Assembly (NCBI GenBank): GCA_947488625.1
Contig: CANKZR010000001.1
Span: 930,001 to 994,000 of the forward strand
Direction: 5' to 3'
Length of the DNA stretch: 64,000 bases
Source: an uncultured Sphingomonadaceae bacterium
GTDB taxonomy: Bacteria > Pseudomonadota > Alphaproteobacteria > Sphingomonadales > Sphingomonadaceae
Each line of letters begins with the position of its first letter. Within the stretch, counting starts at the first letter, position 1. A model generated the notes under the pieces. The model ran no database searches. It was not told the origin of the DNA and was given only the letters and a program-made list of their open reading frames with translations. The position numbers and the translations under genes are program-made. Positions 1-8,664 of this stretch are shown in pieces.

Positions 1-2
1 CT

Positions 3-755
3 GCGCGCGATGATCGTTTCGTGCAGCAGGTGGAGGGGTGGCACGCTGACGGCGTCGTCGCCCGCTGGCCCGTGGCTGGAAACGATGCCTGGGTAGGCAC
101 CCCCGCCATGAACGCGCCGGTCAAGGCGATGGCAGCAGAGGCCGACGTGTCCTTTGGCGTGCGGATTTCATCCATCCGAAAAGTGGGAACAGGATGGAAG
201 CTGTTGGGTGAGGACGCCCCCGCCGAAATCTTCGACGCAGTAATTTGCGCCGTGCCTGCGGAGCAGGTCGCAGCATTGCTGGGTTCGCAAGCCCCCGAAA
301 TCGCCGCGCTTGCCGAGGCGACCGTTTCCGAGCCGTGCTGGACCTTGATGCTGGCGTTCGACGAACGTCCCGACTGTCCGGACACGATCCGCGATGCCGG
401 GCCGATCGGTTGGGCCGCGCGCAACGCGTCTAAACCCGGGCGCGGCGATGCGGAATGCTGGGTGGTCCAAGGCTCGCCCGAATGGTCTCGTGACCATCTG
501 GAGGACGAAGCGGCTACGGTGGAAACGCTGCTCTTGGATAGCTTCCGCCACCATGTGGACGGTACGCTACCCCCTGTGTGCCATTCCAGCGCCCACCGCT
601 GGCGCTATGCCATGTGCGGTGATGCAGGCGAGGGTGCCATCTGGAACGCCCATACCGGGATTGGTGCCTGCGGGGACTGGTTGCACGGTCCGCGGGTGGA
701 GAATGCGTTTCTGTCCGGATGGGAACTGGCGCAACGGGTGATCGACAATGACTGA
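3..755 (+). CDS. NAD(P)/FAD-dependent amine-oxidase-like protein, C-terminal part (5' end outside window)
   Basis: The reading frame is open to the first bases of the window, so only about the last 250 residues are seen and the N-terminal dinucleotide-binding motif lies outside. The end carries the C-terminal FAD signature of amine-oxidase/renalase-like flavoproteins, GDWLHGPRVENAFLSG followed by a hydrophobic helix. The middle has an AVICAVPAEQ segment, typical of the strand that returns to FAD in this fold. A flavin-dependent oxidoreductase is likely; the substrate cannot be read from sequence. The stop overlaps the start of the DUF393 gene by 8 bases, so the two are probably translationally coupled. 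Family assignment is fairly secure, exact function is not. Confidence 0.75.
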   Translation, partial: ARDDRFVQQVEGWHADGVVARWPVAGNDAWVGTPAMNAPVKAMAAEADVSFGVRISSIRKVGTGWKLLGEDAPAEIFDAVICAVPAEQVAALLGSQAPEIAALAEATVSEPCWTLMLAFDERPDCPDTIRDAGPIGWAARNASKPGRGDAECWVVQGSPEWSRDHLEDEAATVETLLLDSFRHHVDGTLPPVCHSSAHRWRYAMCGDAGEGAIWNAHTGIGACGDWLHGPRVENAFLSGWELAQRVIDND

Positions 756-1110
756 TGTTACGGTGTGGTACGATGGCGCTTGTCCGCTATGCCGCCGGGA
801 AATTGGCGGGCTGCGCAGGTTGGATCGACGCGGGGCGATCCAATTCGTGGATGTCAGCGAGGAATCGTCGCGCAGTTGTCCCGTCAGCCAGAAAGAACTG
901 CTGGCCCGATTTCACGCGCGCGAGAACGGCCGCTTGCTAAGCGGCGCGGCTGCCTTTGCAGCGATGTGGAGAGCGATCCCCGTGCTAAGGCCGCTGGGTG
1001 AACTGGCACGGATTCCACCAGTCCTTCGCCTTCTGGAATGGTCATACCGCCGTTTTCTCGTCGTGCGCCCACACTTGCAGAGGTTGCTCGCAGGAAAGAT
1101 CGCCTCGTGA
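748..1110 (+). CDS. DCC-family thiol-disulfide oxidoreductase-like protein (DUF393)
   Basis: A 120-residue protein opening with VTVWYDGACPLCRREI, which gives the DxxCxxC signature of the DUF393/DCC family at D9, C12 and C15. Family members are predicted thioredoxin-like redox proteins; few have been studied. The length is normal for the family and there is no signal peptide, so a cytoplasmic location is inferred. It starts inside the end of the upstream flavoprotein gene, and its TGA overlaps the ATG of the DUF427 gene by one base. The three genes therefore form a tightly coupled cluster, which suggests a shared redox role, but no pathway is evident. Confidence 0.85.
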   Translation: MTDVTVWYDGACPLCRREIGGLRRLDRRGAIQFVDVSEESSRSCPVSQKELLARFHARENGRLLSGAAAFAAMWRAIPVLRPLGELARIPPVLRLLEWSYRRFLVVRPHLQRLLAGKIAS

Positions 1111-1604
1111 TGCTCCCGAAGCCCGATCCCGCAGGGCCGGGCCAGGAAAGCGTGTGGGACTATCCGCGTCCCGCCGTCGCACAAGCGACCGATGCGCATA
1201 TAGTGATCGAACATGGCGGAGTGCGCATCGTCGACACCCGCAATGCAGTGCGCGTGCTGGAAACAAGCCATCCGCCCAACTACTACCTCCCGCCTGACGA
1301 GATCGCGGATGACGTGCTGCAGCGCGCACACGGCAGTTCCATGTGCGAGTGGAAAGGATCAGCGAGATATTGGGACGTGGTCGTGGGTGATGACGTGCTG
1401 CCACGGGTTGGATGGTCTTATCCCAATCCCACCCCCGACTTCGCCATTCTCGCCAATTTCATCGCCTTCTATGCCGCGCCTTTCGATGCCTGTTTTGTCG
1501 ATGGCGAAAAAGTGGTTCCACAGCCCGGAGAATTTTACGGCGGGTGGATAACCGGCAAGGTAACAGGGCCGTTCAAGGGTGTGCCCGGCAGCCGGTTCTG
1601 GTAG
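1110..1604 (+). CDS. DUF427 domain-containing protein
   Basis: A 164-residue protein with the hallmarks of DUF427: WDYPRP near the start, ETSHPPNYYLP, CEWKGSARYWD, and a terminal block with GPFKGVPGS. The ATG at 1110 was chosen because it overlaps the TGA of the DUF393 gene and directly precedes the conserved region; in-frame codons further upstream would lie deep inside the preceding gene. DUF427 proteins are small beta-rich proteins without an established biochemical role. It is the third gene of the overlapping flavoprotein-DUF393-DUF427 set. Family identity is clear; function is unknown. Confidence 0.85.
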   Translation: MLPKPDPAGPGQESVWDYPRPAVAQATDAHIVIEHGGVRIVDTRNAVRVLETSHPPNYYLPPDEIADDVLQRAHGSSMCEWKGSARYWDVVVGDDVLPRVGWSYPNPTPDFAILANFIAFYAAPFDACFVDGEKVVPQPGEFYGGWITGKVTGPFKGVPGSRFW

Positions 1605-1659
1605 GAATGGGCCGACTTATCCTTGGCAATTGAAGCATCTAGCGTTAGCGAGCTTCGCC

Positions 1660-3042
1660 ATGCACAAACAGCTTCTTACGGCCGTTGCAGCCGTCTCGCT
1701 CGTCCTTCCTGCAACTGCGCAGGCAGACCATCATTCGGACCCCGTGGCATCTCAGGCCGATCGCGCGCTGGAAACAGATGGCGCCGCCTGGGATTTCCTG
1801 GAAGGGATCACGACCGAAGTCGGCCCGCGCCAGCCGGGTACTCCGGCAGAGGCACGCGGGCGCGCATGGGCGATGGACTGGATGAACGCGCGCGGTTTCG
1901 CCAATGTGGCGGACGAGCCTTTCCAGATGCGCACCTGGGTTCGCGGCGAGGAAGAGGCGCGCGTTACGGCGCCGTTCCCACAGCCCATGCACATAACCGC
2001 GCTGGGTAACACGGCGTCCACCGGGGCCGACGGGATTGAGGCCGAGGTCGTGTATTTTCCCAGCTATGCCGATCTGGTGGCAGCGCCCGCTGGCAGTCTT
2101 GCCGGAAAGATCGCCTTTATCAGCCATGACATGCGCCCGACGCAGGACGGTTCTGGCTACGGCTTTGCAGGTCCTGCGCGATGGACCGGACCGGGCGTTG
2201 CGGCCAGCAAGGGGGCGGTTGCCACGGTGATCCGTTCCATCGGTACGGAAAATCATCGCACACCGCATACGGGCGGCACCAGTTTCCCCGATGGGGTGGA
2301 GCCTACACCGGCGGGCGCATTGTCCAACCCCGATGCCGACAACCTTGAACGCATGTTCGCGCGCGCTGGTGATCGACCTGTAACGATGCATCTTACGCTC
2401 ACCCCGCGTTGGCTGGGCGATACCACCAGCGGTAACGTCGTGGGAGAAATTACCGGCAGCAATCCTGCGCTACCGCCGGTGCTGGTGGCTTGCCACCTCG
2501 ATAGCTGGGACCTGGGGACAGGCGCGATCGACGATGCCGCTGGTTGCGGCATCGTGGCAGCCGCTGCGCTGAACGTTGCCGAGGCCGGACAGCCGCTGCG
2601 CACCATCCGCGTGCTGATGGCAGGTGCTGAGGAGACCGGCCTTTGGGGCAGCGAAGCCTACAGTGCTGCTCATCTTGACGAGCCTATCGGTGTCGGGCTG
2701 GAAAGCGATTTCGGCGCGGATCGTATCTGGCGTTTCGAGAGTAATTTCCGCGAAAGTAATCCCGATCTGCACGCGACGCTCGCACAGTCCGTAGCGCGTT
2801 TCGGCGTCGCCAATTCGACGATTACCGCCACCGGCGGCGCAGATATCAATATCTCGCGCGATCAGGGCGGAGCGATCATCGATCTGCAGCAGGATGGAAC
2901 GCGCTATTTCGAGCTGCACCACACGCCCGACGATACGCTGGACAAGGTGGACCCTGTGCAGTTGCGCCAGAACGTGGCCGTATGGACTCAGGTGGTCGGC
3001 ATTCTTGCCAACGAGCCGGGCAATATCCAGACGGGCGAATAG
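1660..3042 (+). CDS. Secreted M28-family zinc aminopeptidase
   Basis: A 460-residue exported peptidase. The ATG at 1660 is preferred because it gives a clear signal peptide (MHKQLLTAVAAVSLVLPA then TAQA), whereas the longer frame would bury it. A PA-like insert at roughly residues 125-230 is followed by the co-catalytic zinc peptidase domain. Likely metal and catalytic residues are H279 and D281 in CHLDSWD, D291 in AIDDAAG, E324-E325 in AGAEETG, D350 in ESDFG, and H421 in HHTPDD. All expected M28 positions are present, so it should be active, releasing N-terminal amino acids from peptides in the periplasm or outside the cell. It stands alone, 55 bases after the DUF427 gene and before a tRNA. 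Confidence 0.9.
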   Translation: MHKQLLTAVAAVSLVLPATAQADHHSDPVASQADRALETDGAAWDFLEGITTEVGPRQPGTPAEARGRAWAMDWMNARGFANVADEPFQMRTWVRGEEEARVTAPFPQPMHITALGNTASTGADGIEAEVVYFPSYADLVAAPAGSLAGKIAFISHDMRPTQDGSGYGFAGPARWTGPGVAASKGAVATVIRSIGTENHRTPHTGGTSFPDGVEPTPAGALSNPDADNLERMFARAGDRPVTMHLTLTPRWLGDTTSGNVVGEITGSNPALPPVLVACHLDSWDLGTGAIDDAAGCGIVAAAALNVAEAGQPLRTIRVLMAGAEETGLWGSEAYSAAHLDEPIGVGLESDFGADRIWRFESNFRESNPDLHATLAQSVARFGVANSTITATGGADINISRDQGGAIIDLQQDGTRYFELHHTPDDTLDKVDPVQLRQNVAVWTQVVGILANEPGNIQTGE

Positions 3043-3106
3043 ATTCGCACGCTTGCGGCTCCGCCATGTGGAAGCTAGGGGCGATTTCACACGCAAGGTT
3101 CGGTTT

Positions 3107-3182
3107 GGGCCTGTAGCTCAGTGGTTAGAGCTGGCCGCTCATAACGGCTAGGTCGCGGGTTCGAATCCTGCCGGGCCCACCA
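3107..3182 (+). tRNA. tRNA with CAU anticodon, probably tRNA-Ile2 (lysidine type), possibly elongator Met
   Basis: A 76-base cloverleaf with an encoded CCA. The acceptor strands GGGCCTG and CGGGCCC pair, the D arm is TAGCTCAGTGGTTAGAGC, the anticodon loop CTCATAA gives CAU, and the T arm is GCGGGTTCGAATCCTGC. The D-loop lacks one T compared with typical elongator Met tRNAs, and GGTCGC follows the anticodon stem. Both features resemble bacterial tRNA-Ile(CAU), whose C34 is modified to lysidine by TilS. The choice between Ile2 and Met is an inference. Confidence 0.9.
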
Positions 3183-3199
3183 CCTTGCGTGCCGTCATC

Positions 3200-3586
3200 T
3201 CAAATACGGCGCTCGGCAGCCAGCAACGGGCAATCGGCGGCAACCAGTCCGTCATCATCCCACCGCTCGATATAGAAGGCCTGCTGCACTGCCAGCTGGG
3301 CGCAGGCCACATTCAGACCATCGGCATAAACCACGCCCAGCGTGCGGCCATAGCGATCCTGACCTAGCCTTATGATCGAAAGCCGTGCGCCGCCGACCAG
3401 TTGATCCAGCGTGCGCGTGGAAGCATGTCCATCCCCCGGCACGCACTGGCGCCCCTTGCGGCATGCGCGCGTTTCTGGGGCGTCGATCCCTGTGATCCGA
3501 ATACGTTCGTCGCCGCAGCGGATGGTATCTCCATCAGTGACGGTGCAGGACATGGCGAGGGCGATAGCGGTCGAGATTGCAAACAT
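3200..3586 (-). CDS. Small thermonuclease-like (SNase-fold) protein
   Basis: A 128-residue protein of the staphylococcal nuclease family. The core motifs are DGDTIRC (residues 18-24), RIRITGIDAPETR (28-40) and DRYGRTLG (77-84). Catalytic residues of the family correspond to R30, E38 and R81, with D20 and D35 as calcium ligands, so it appears catalytically complete. A short hydrophobic N-terminus (MFAISTAIALAMS) may be a signal peptide, which would place it in the periplasm. It sits between two tRNA genes on the opposite strand and has no operon partner. Confidence 0.85.
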   Translation of the reverse strand: MFAISTAIALAMSCTVTDGDTIRCGDERIRITGIDAPETRACRKGRQCVPGDGHASTRTLDQLVGGARLSIIRLGQDRYGRTLGVVYADGLNVACAQLAVQQAFYIERWDDDGLVAADCPLLAAERRI

Positions 3587-3783
3587 GGCGCAGGGCTAGG
3601 CCGCCTGTTCAGCGGCTACCGCCTGCTTCTGCCTCCGTTACGGACGCGTAAGACTAGGGGGGATTACCTATTGCGCGACCTTGCTGGAGGGTCGCCACGC
3701 TCGGCAGTTTCCAGATTAATTTCGCTTTGGGGTGGATTGGAGCTTGCACCGTTTTCGTGCAAAACCTAAGGGCGGTCCCGGTC

Positions 3784-3862
<79 letters not shown>

Positions 3863-3897
3863 CTTGTGAGCCAAGAGCCCACAATGACCTTATTACC

Positions 3898-4896
3898 CTA
3901 GCGCTTCACCGCCGCCATTATGTCGCGCAAGTTGCTGGGGACTACCCCGCGCTGGTCGAGATAGGCGAAGATTTGCCGCCACCAGTCGTACAGGGCATCC
4001 AGATCATCCTCGTTGCGCACATAGGGCGTGGAACCCGGGCGCAAGGATGGACTGTGAAACGATAGCACGAGTACCGGCAATCCATCGTCCAGCGCGATGT
4101 CGATGCCGCGAATGGCTTCCTCTACACTCACGCCTTCAGGCGTCAGGGGCACGCGTTCAAGCAATCCCAGTCGTGCCAGTACGCCGCGCGTTGCCGGTGC
4201 GCGCCACAGGCGGGGATAGATGAAGTCACCCTGACGTCGCAACACACCCCAAAATGTGCTGGTGAGCGGCAACTCCAGCAGCGTCTTGGCGTCGTCCACC
4301 CAGTATGGCTGCGCGGGATGCGTGCGATAATCCGGACCCCCGCCGCTGGAATAGTCGAACAGGGGACGGACCGAGCTGTCTATGGCGATCCCGTGGTCTG
4401 CCAGCAGTTCTGCGGTGTTTGGCCCAAGTCCGTATCGCCCGGCGCGGTATATCAGCGGCGCAATGCCAAAACCGTTTTCTATGGCGTCGCGCAACGCCGT
4501 CAGCTTGGCGCTTTCCAGCTCTCTTGGCAGGTTGCCAGCGAAGGAATTGGATTGCGTCACCTCTTCGTGAAACGGCGGGTTTACCCACGGGTGCAGCTGT
4601 ACGCCAATCTCGGCGCGGCCCGTCTTTAAAGGTTCGCGCAATATCTCTTGCGCGGTGCGGGAATTGGCGATCGGCCAGTCGACCAGATAGATCGGGACAA
4701 CGCCGTGACCCTCGCAGAAGTCCTGAAACTTGGCGAGGTTGCGGACATGGCGCGTATCGTGACTATCGCGCGCCAGCGGTTGCTCCCAGTCAAAATCCTC
4801 TTCGGTATCGACTGTCAGCAGGAAGCGCGGCGTATCATCCGCAAATCGCGCCATGGCGTGTGGCGCCGGCGGTTCGAGCAGATTGCCCATCGCCAT
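3898..4896 (-). CDS. WalW-like polysaccharide-deacetylase-fold protein
   Basis: A 332-residue protein starting its conserved part with [13 protein letters not shown] (residues 25-37). This is the metal-binding D-x-E/D motif of the NodB/polysaccharide deacetylase fold in the WalW-like branch. An HPWVNPPF segment (102-109) fits the family's histidine region, and [17 protein letters not shown] near the end is a further conserved block. Members act on sugar polymers or are of unknown specificity. No signal peptide is seen, so it is probably cytoplasmic and may act on lipid-linked sugars. It lies 31 bases downstream of the degenerate kinase gene on the same strand and is probably co-transcribed with it. 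Confidence 0.75.
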   Translation of the reverse strand: MAMGNLLEPPAPHAMARFADDTPRFLLTVDTEEDFDWEQPLARDSHDTRHVRNLAKFQDFCEGHGVVPIYLVDWPIANSRTAQEILREPLKTGRAEIGVQLHPWVNPPFHEEVTQSNSFAGNLPRELESAKLTALRDAIENGFGIAPLIYRAGRYGLGPNTAELLADHGIAIDSSVRPLFDYSSGGGPDYRTHPAQPYWVDDAKTLLELPLTSTFWGVLRRQGDFIYPRLWRAPATRGVLARLGLLERVPLTPEGVSVEEAIRGIDIALDDGLPVLVLSFHSPSLRPGSTPYVRNEDDLDALYDWWRQIFAYLDQRGVVPSNLRDIMAAVKR

Positions 4897-4927
4897 CGGC
4901 GATTCTCCCTGTCGTCAAATCAAGGGG

Positions 4928-6730
4928 TCAGCCCCTTGCCATCCCGCCCTTGGTGCTATGGGGCGTGGCTTGCGAGGTCAAGGAAGGCAGGCAAAGTGTT
5001 GCCCTGTCCCCTTCGCAGGTCAGCGAACCGCCTGCGGCTTTGGCCTCTGCCTCTGCCAGGCGGAAAGCAAACTTCGGGCCGAACATGCCTGCGCTGATCG
5101 CGCGCCGGCGCTGTGCTTCGCGCGAGGTATCGCCTGCGCCGCTGCGCAGATTTTCGGGTACGTCGAGTTCCACCCTTATCGTAGTGCCGTCGCCGGACAG
5201 ATCGATCTGCGATGTCTCGCCTGGCGCCAGGGCGCTGGCGGCTGTGGCCAGCAATCGCCAGCACATGGCCATCACTTCGCCGCGATCCAGCGCAACCTCG
5301 AAATCGGAACCTGCTACCGTGAGCGCAAATCCGGCATTGCGCCCGCGCAGCACGCCGTCCAGCCGTTGCACCGTATCGGCCAGCGCGGTGCGAAAATCGC
5401 TGGTGCCTTCCTCCAGTTCCATCGCGCGGCTTTCCAGCTTTGCGAGCCTGTCCACCTCGTCAAAACCAGCGAGGAGCTTTGCCGCATCTACTGCGATGGA
5501 GGCGGCGTGAGCGCGGTATTCGTGCGGTACGGTTCCGAAAATCTGCTGCTGGATGATCTCCGCAAAGCCCTGGATCGCATTCACCGGGGTCCGCAATTCG
5601 TGCAAGACCTGTCGCATGGCATCTGCATGCGAATCAGGCGCATCGGACGGTGCGGCGAGGGAGCGACGGTATAGCCGTGCGGCATAGCCGTTGAACGCGC
5701 CTGTCTGCCGATCGAACAGGGGCGCTGCATCCATAAGCCATTCGCCGCTGATCTCTGGCGCAGCATCGATCGTAAGTCGGGCCTGGCGCAACGGCTGGCG
5801 ACGGCGCAGTTTCAGTGCCGTATCATAGGAGAAATCCACCAGCGAACTTCCTCTTGGCGACATCAGCGCAAGGCCAGCAAGCATCGGCGCTGCCAAACCG
5901 TCGGCGCGCACGATAATGCCGGTGCTGTCGGTAACGACATCCAGCACAGGACTGGACGCATCCTGGCCGTGTGACGCGGCAATAGCTGATGGGACGCGCG
6001 GTGCCGGGCGGCCCTGCTGACGGTTTTCGCGAAATGCCTCTATCCGGCGACGCAGCGCGCCGATGCCATCCTCCGGCGGGGACGAATTCGGCGCTTCTGC
6101 GGGCAAGGATGCAAATTGTATGGCGGGCCGGGGCGCGGGTACCGGTGCGGGTTCTGCTGCGCGTTCCACGTCGAGCGAGTCCGTCGGCGGCGCGAACGTC
6201 GGGATGACCAGATCGCCTACACCAAGCTGGGCGAGCAGGCGCTTTACCGCAGAGGGCAGGTCGCGGCGATGGCGAAGGAAACCGCGAGCGGTAACCGGCA
6301 GGCGCGGGATAAGCTCCAGCCATTCCTGTTCGGTAAGGCGCGCCGTAGCGACAGCGGCCGCGGAAGCCTTGGGCCCGCCTTCTGCCAGGAATGCGACGAT
6401 TTCAGGACGACGCAGTCGCTGTCCCGGTTCGCGCAAAATGGCCGACTGAGTCTCTTGTGGAATCGTCGTCTGCAATTCTCGTAGCCGGAGATAACCGCTA
6501 AGTGTGACAAACCGCGGATCATTTTTTTTCAGTGCCGAACGCGCCATGACACGATCGACCTCGGATGCCGAAAGCGATGCTGCCATACGGGCAATGCGCG
6601 CCAGCGCCCGTGCCGAGAGCTGTGAATCTCGCGTTCCCAACAGATCGAGCAACTGCCTGAATTGTGTGCGCAAAGCCGCCTCGCTTCCGGCGCGCATGCG
6701 CAGCACGGTGGCTAGGCGGTCATCGAACAA
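4928..6730 (-). CDS. Cytoplasmic histidine-kinase-like protein with degenerate ATPase domain
   Basis: A 600-residue protein without membrane segments. Residues 1-160 are an alanine/leucine-rich helical region. Roughly 175-260 is proline/alanine-rich linker, and 260-355 looks PAS-like (DSTGIIVRADGLAAPML). The dimerisation/phospho-acceptor helix is intact, with HELRTPVNAIQGFAEII and H377. The ATPase part is abnormal: the N-box region near residue 490 reads WRLLATAASAL without the Mg-binding Asn. No DxGxG motif is visible, and the GxGxG segment is replaced by ISAGMFGPKFAFRLAEA. It may therefore be unable to autophosphorylate and instead act as a phosphotransfer or scaffold protein. It lies upstream of the deacetylase-like gene and divergent from the Lrp gene. 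Confidence 0.75.
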   Translation of the reverse strand: MFDDRLATVLRMRAGSEAALRTQFRQLLDLLGTRDSQLSARALARIARMAASLSASEVDRVMARSALKKNDPRFVTLSGYLRLRELQTTIPQETQSAILREPGQRLRRPEIVAFLAEGGPKASAAAVATARLTEQEWLELIPRLPVTARGFLRHRRDLPSAVKRLLAQLGVGDLVIPTFAPPTDSLDVERAAEPAPVPAPRPAIQFASLPAEAPNSSPPEDGIGALRRRIEAFRENRQQGRPAPRVPSAIAASHGQDASSPVLDVVTDSTGIIVRADGLAAPMLAGLALMSPRGSSLVDFSYDTALKLRRRQPLRQARLTIDAAPEISGEWLMDAAPLFDRQTGAFNGYAARLYRRSLAAPSDAPDSHADAMRQVLHELRTPVNAIQGFAEIIQQQIFGTVPHEYRAHAASIAVDAAKLLAGFDEVDRLAKLESRAMELEEGTSDFRTALADTVQRLDGVLRGRNAGFALTVAGSDFEVALDRGEVMAMCWRLLATAASALAPGETSQIDLSGDGTTIRVELDVPENLRSGAGDTSREAQRRRAISAGMFGPKFAFRLAEAEAKAAGGSLTCEGDRATLCLPSLTSQATPHSTKGGMARG

Positions 6731-6940
6731 TACTCATGCTCCGGCTGAAACGCGGTTAAGAAAACATCAACCATCGCATTAGCCGGGTCTTTCAGGGCAA
6801 GCATGGTTAAGGACCGATGCGTTGCAAAAGGGGACAATTGCCGTCATAGGGAACTTTGTTATACGACGACACATTATGACGATTTGTATGTTGCGCGAAC
6901 CGTGCGCTGGGTCACGGATCGCGCATAGGGGGACTATACG

Positions 6941-7408
6941 ATGTCCACACTCGACAAGATTGATCGCCGCCTGCTGGCAGAGCTTCAGGCAGAAGGCCGG
7001 GTTACCAATGTCGATCTGGCGCGCCGCGTCGGATTAACCGCGCCGCCGTGCCTGCGCCGCGTGCGTTCGCTTGAGGAAGACGGCGTGATTCGCGGCTATC
7101 ATGCCGATCTGGATGCGTCCAAACTCGGTTTCGCGATAACCGTTTTTGCCATGGTGTCGCTGCGCAGCCAGGCGGAGGAGGATCTGAAGGCCTTCGAGGA
7201 TCACATCGCCAAGCTCGAAGAGGTACGAGAGTGCCACATGCTTAATGGCGAGATCGACTTCATCCTGAAGATCGTGAGCAGGGACCTTCAGAGCTTCCAG
7301 GAATTTCTCACCAGCAAGCTGACCCCGGCACCCAACGTGGCAAGCGTGAAAACCTCGCTGACGATTCGCACCGCCAAGCACAAGCCGGGCGTTCCGCTGG
7401 AACAATAG
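6941..7408 (+). CDS. Lrp/AsnC-family transcriptional regulator
   Basis: A 155-residue protein with the standard Lrp layout. An N-terminal winged HTH covers LDKIDRRLLAELQAEGRV and NVDLARRVGLTAPPCLRRV (residues 4-45). A linker follows, then a C-terminal RAM effector-binding domain (about 65-150) with the family's GEIDFILKIV strand. Such proteins form dimers to octamers and respond to amino acids, commonly leucine or a branched-chain substrate. The start is supported by GGGGA ahead of the ATG. The 210-base gap to the divergent kinase gene should hold both promoters. The target genes cannot be deduced; Lrp proteins often autoregulate. Confidence 0.92.
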   Translation: MSTLDKIDRRLLAELQAEGRVTNVDLARRVGLTAPPCLRRVRSLEEDGVIRGYHADLDASKLGFAITVFAMVSLRSQAEEDLKAFEDHIAKLEEVRECHMLNGEIDFILKIVSRDLQSFQEFLTSKLTPAPNVASVKTSLTIRTAKHKPGVPLEQ

Positions 7409-7630
7409 GACACGGGCATCGACTGCCATTGCGTTCGCGAAGCGACGCGATGCGCATCAGCGTAAGACAGCCAAATCATTATCTGGAAATCTGCCGTGGC
7501 GAGATGTTGTCATCGCCTGAACGGGGCATACTGCGGTGCATTTGCGGGGACAGTTTCACCGTCGCCGGAGAAGATGCGATCACTGCGTAAGGTAGCCGGG
7601 TTCGGATTCGACTAACCGAGCCGACTGGGG

Positions 7631-8647
7631 TCAGATCAAACCGGACGTGAAGCCGGTGTAGGCGACATAGGCCGCCAGGAGGAGCCCGCCTTCACGCCGG
7701 GAAAGCCGCCCGCCGGTATAGGCAAACACCATGACCACCAGTGCGGCAAAGGCGGACAGCGGGAGGTCGAACTCCACGATCTGCACGGGGAAAGCGCTGG
7801 GCGCCGCCATGCCGGTAACACCGCCAATGAACAGCAGGTTGTAGATGTTGGAGCCCAGCACGTTGCCAAGCGCGATGTCGCTTTGCCCGCGTATCGCCGC
7901 GATGACGGACGTCACCAGTTCGGGTGCGGAGGTCCCGATGGCAACGATGGTAAGCCCGATGACCGTCTCGCTGACGCCAAGGGCGGAAGCGATGGACACC
8001 GCGCCGTTCACCAGCAACGTGCCTCCGCCAACGATCAGGGCAAGACCAACGATAAACAGCAGCAGCGCCTTCGCCAGGCTGCCCTCAGGCTTGTCATGCG
8101 GGGCGAGCTCGGGATCGAAACCTTCGGACGCGGCGGCCCTGTCATAAGCGGCACTATGGTCGACAGGCTGGCTTGCGCTTCCGTCGGCGGGCGCCAGCTT
8201 CTCCTGCTTGTAGGCGCTCCAGATGTACATCACGAGGCCGATCAGCAGGATCGTGGCCACGATCCGGTCCAGCCCGAGGGTGAAGGAGGCGACGATCATT
8301 GCCAGTGCAGCCGCAAGGCCCACACCGCCATCGCGCCACAGGGAAGTGCGATCGACTGCCATCGGAGCAATGAGGGCCGCGCTGCCCAGTACCAGCAGCA
8401 GGTTGGCGAGGTTGGAGCCCACGATATTGCCGATTGCCAAGCCCGGCGATCCAGCCAGTGCGGCCTGTACGCTGGCGGCCAGTTCCGGGCTGGAGGTGCC
8501 CAGCCCGACAACTACCAGGCCGATCAGCATGGGCGAAAGGTTGAGCCGTTCGGCAATCCGTACGGCTCCGCGCACCATGACATCCCCGCCGACCATCAGC
8601 AGGACGAGCCCTGCAAGCAAGAGGCCGATATCGGTGATTGAAGGCAT
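7631..8647 (-). CDS. Calcium/sodium antiporter of the CaCA family
   Basis: A 338-residue inner-membrane protein with about ten hydrophobic segments and the internal duplication of the Ca/cation antiporter family. The alpha-1 repeat (residues 47-87) contains GLGTSSPELAASV and IVGSNLANLL. The alpha-2 repeat (about 229-268) contains AIGTSAPELVTSV and VLGSNIYNLL. The paired Glu in TSSPE and TSAPE are the family's ion-binding residues. A hydrophilic stretch around residues 150-195 is the central cytoplasmic loop. It most resembles YrbG-type K+-independent exchangers. It is followed upstream by accC on the same strand with an 17-base gap, but functional linkage is not apparent. Confidence 0.93.
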   Translation of the reverse strand: MPSITDIGLLLAGLVLLMVGGDVMVRGAVRIAERLNLSPMLIGLVVVGLGTSSPELAASVQAALAGSPGLAIGNIVGSNLANLLLVLGSAALIAPMAVDRTSLWRDGGVGLAAALAMIVASFTLGLDRIVATILLIGLVMYIWSAYKQEKLAPADGSASQPVDHSAAYDRAAASEGFDPELAPHDKPEGSLAKALLLFIVGLALIVGGGTLLVNGAVSIASALGVSETVIGLTIVAIGTSAPELVTSVIAAIRGQSDIALGNVLGSNIYNLLFIGGVTGMAAPSAFPVQIVEFDLPLSAFAALVVMVFAYTGGRLSRREGGLLLAAYVAYTGFTSGLI

Positions 8648-8664
8648 TGATGGCGTCCCTGTCG

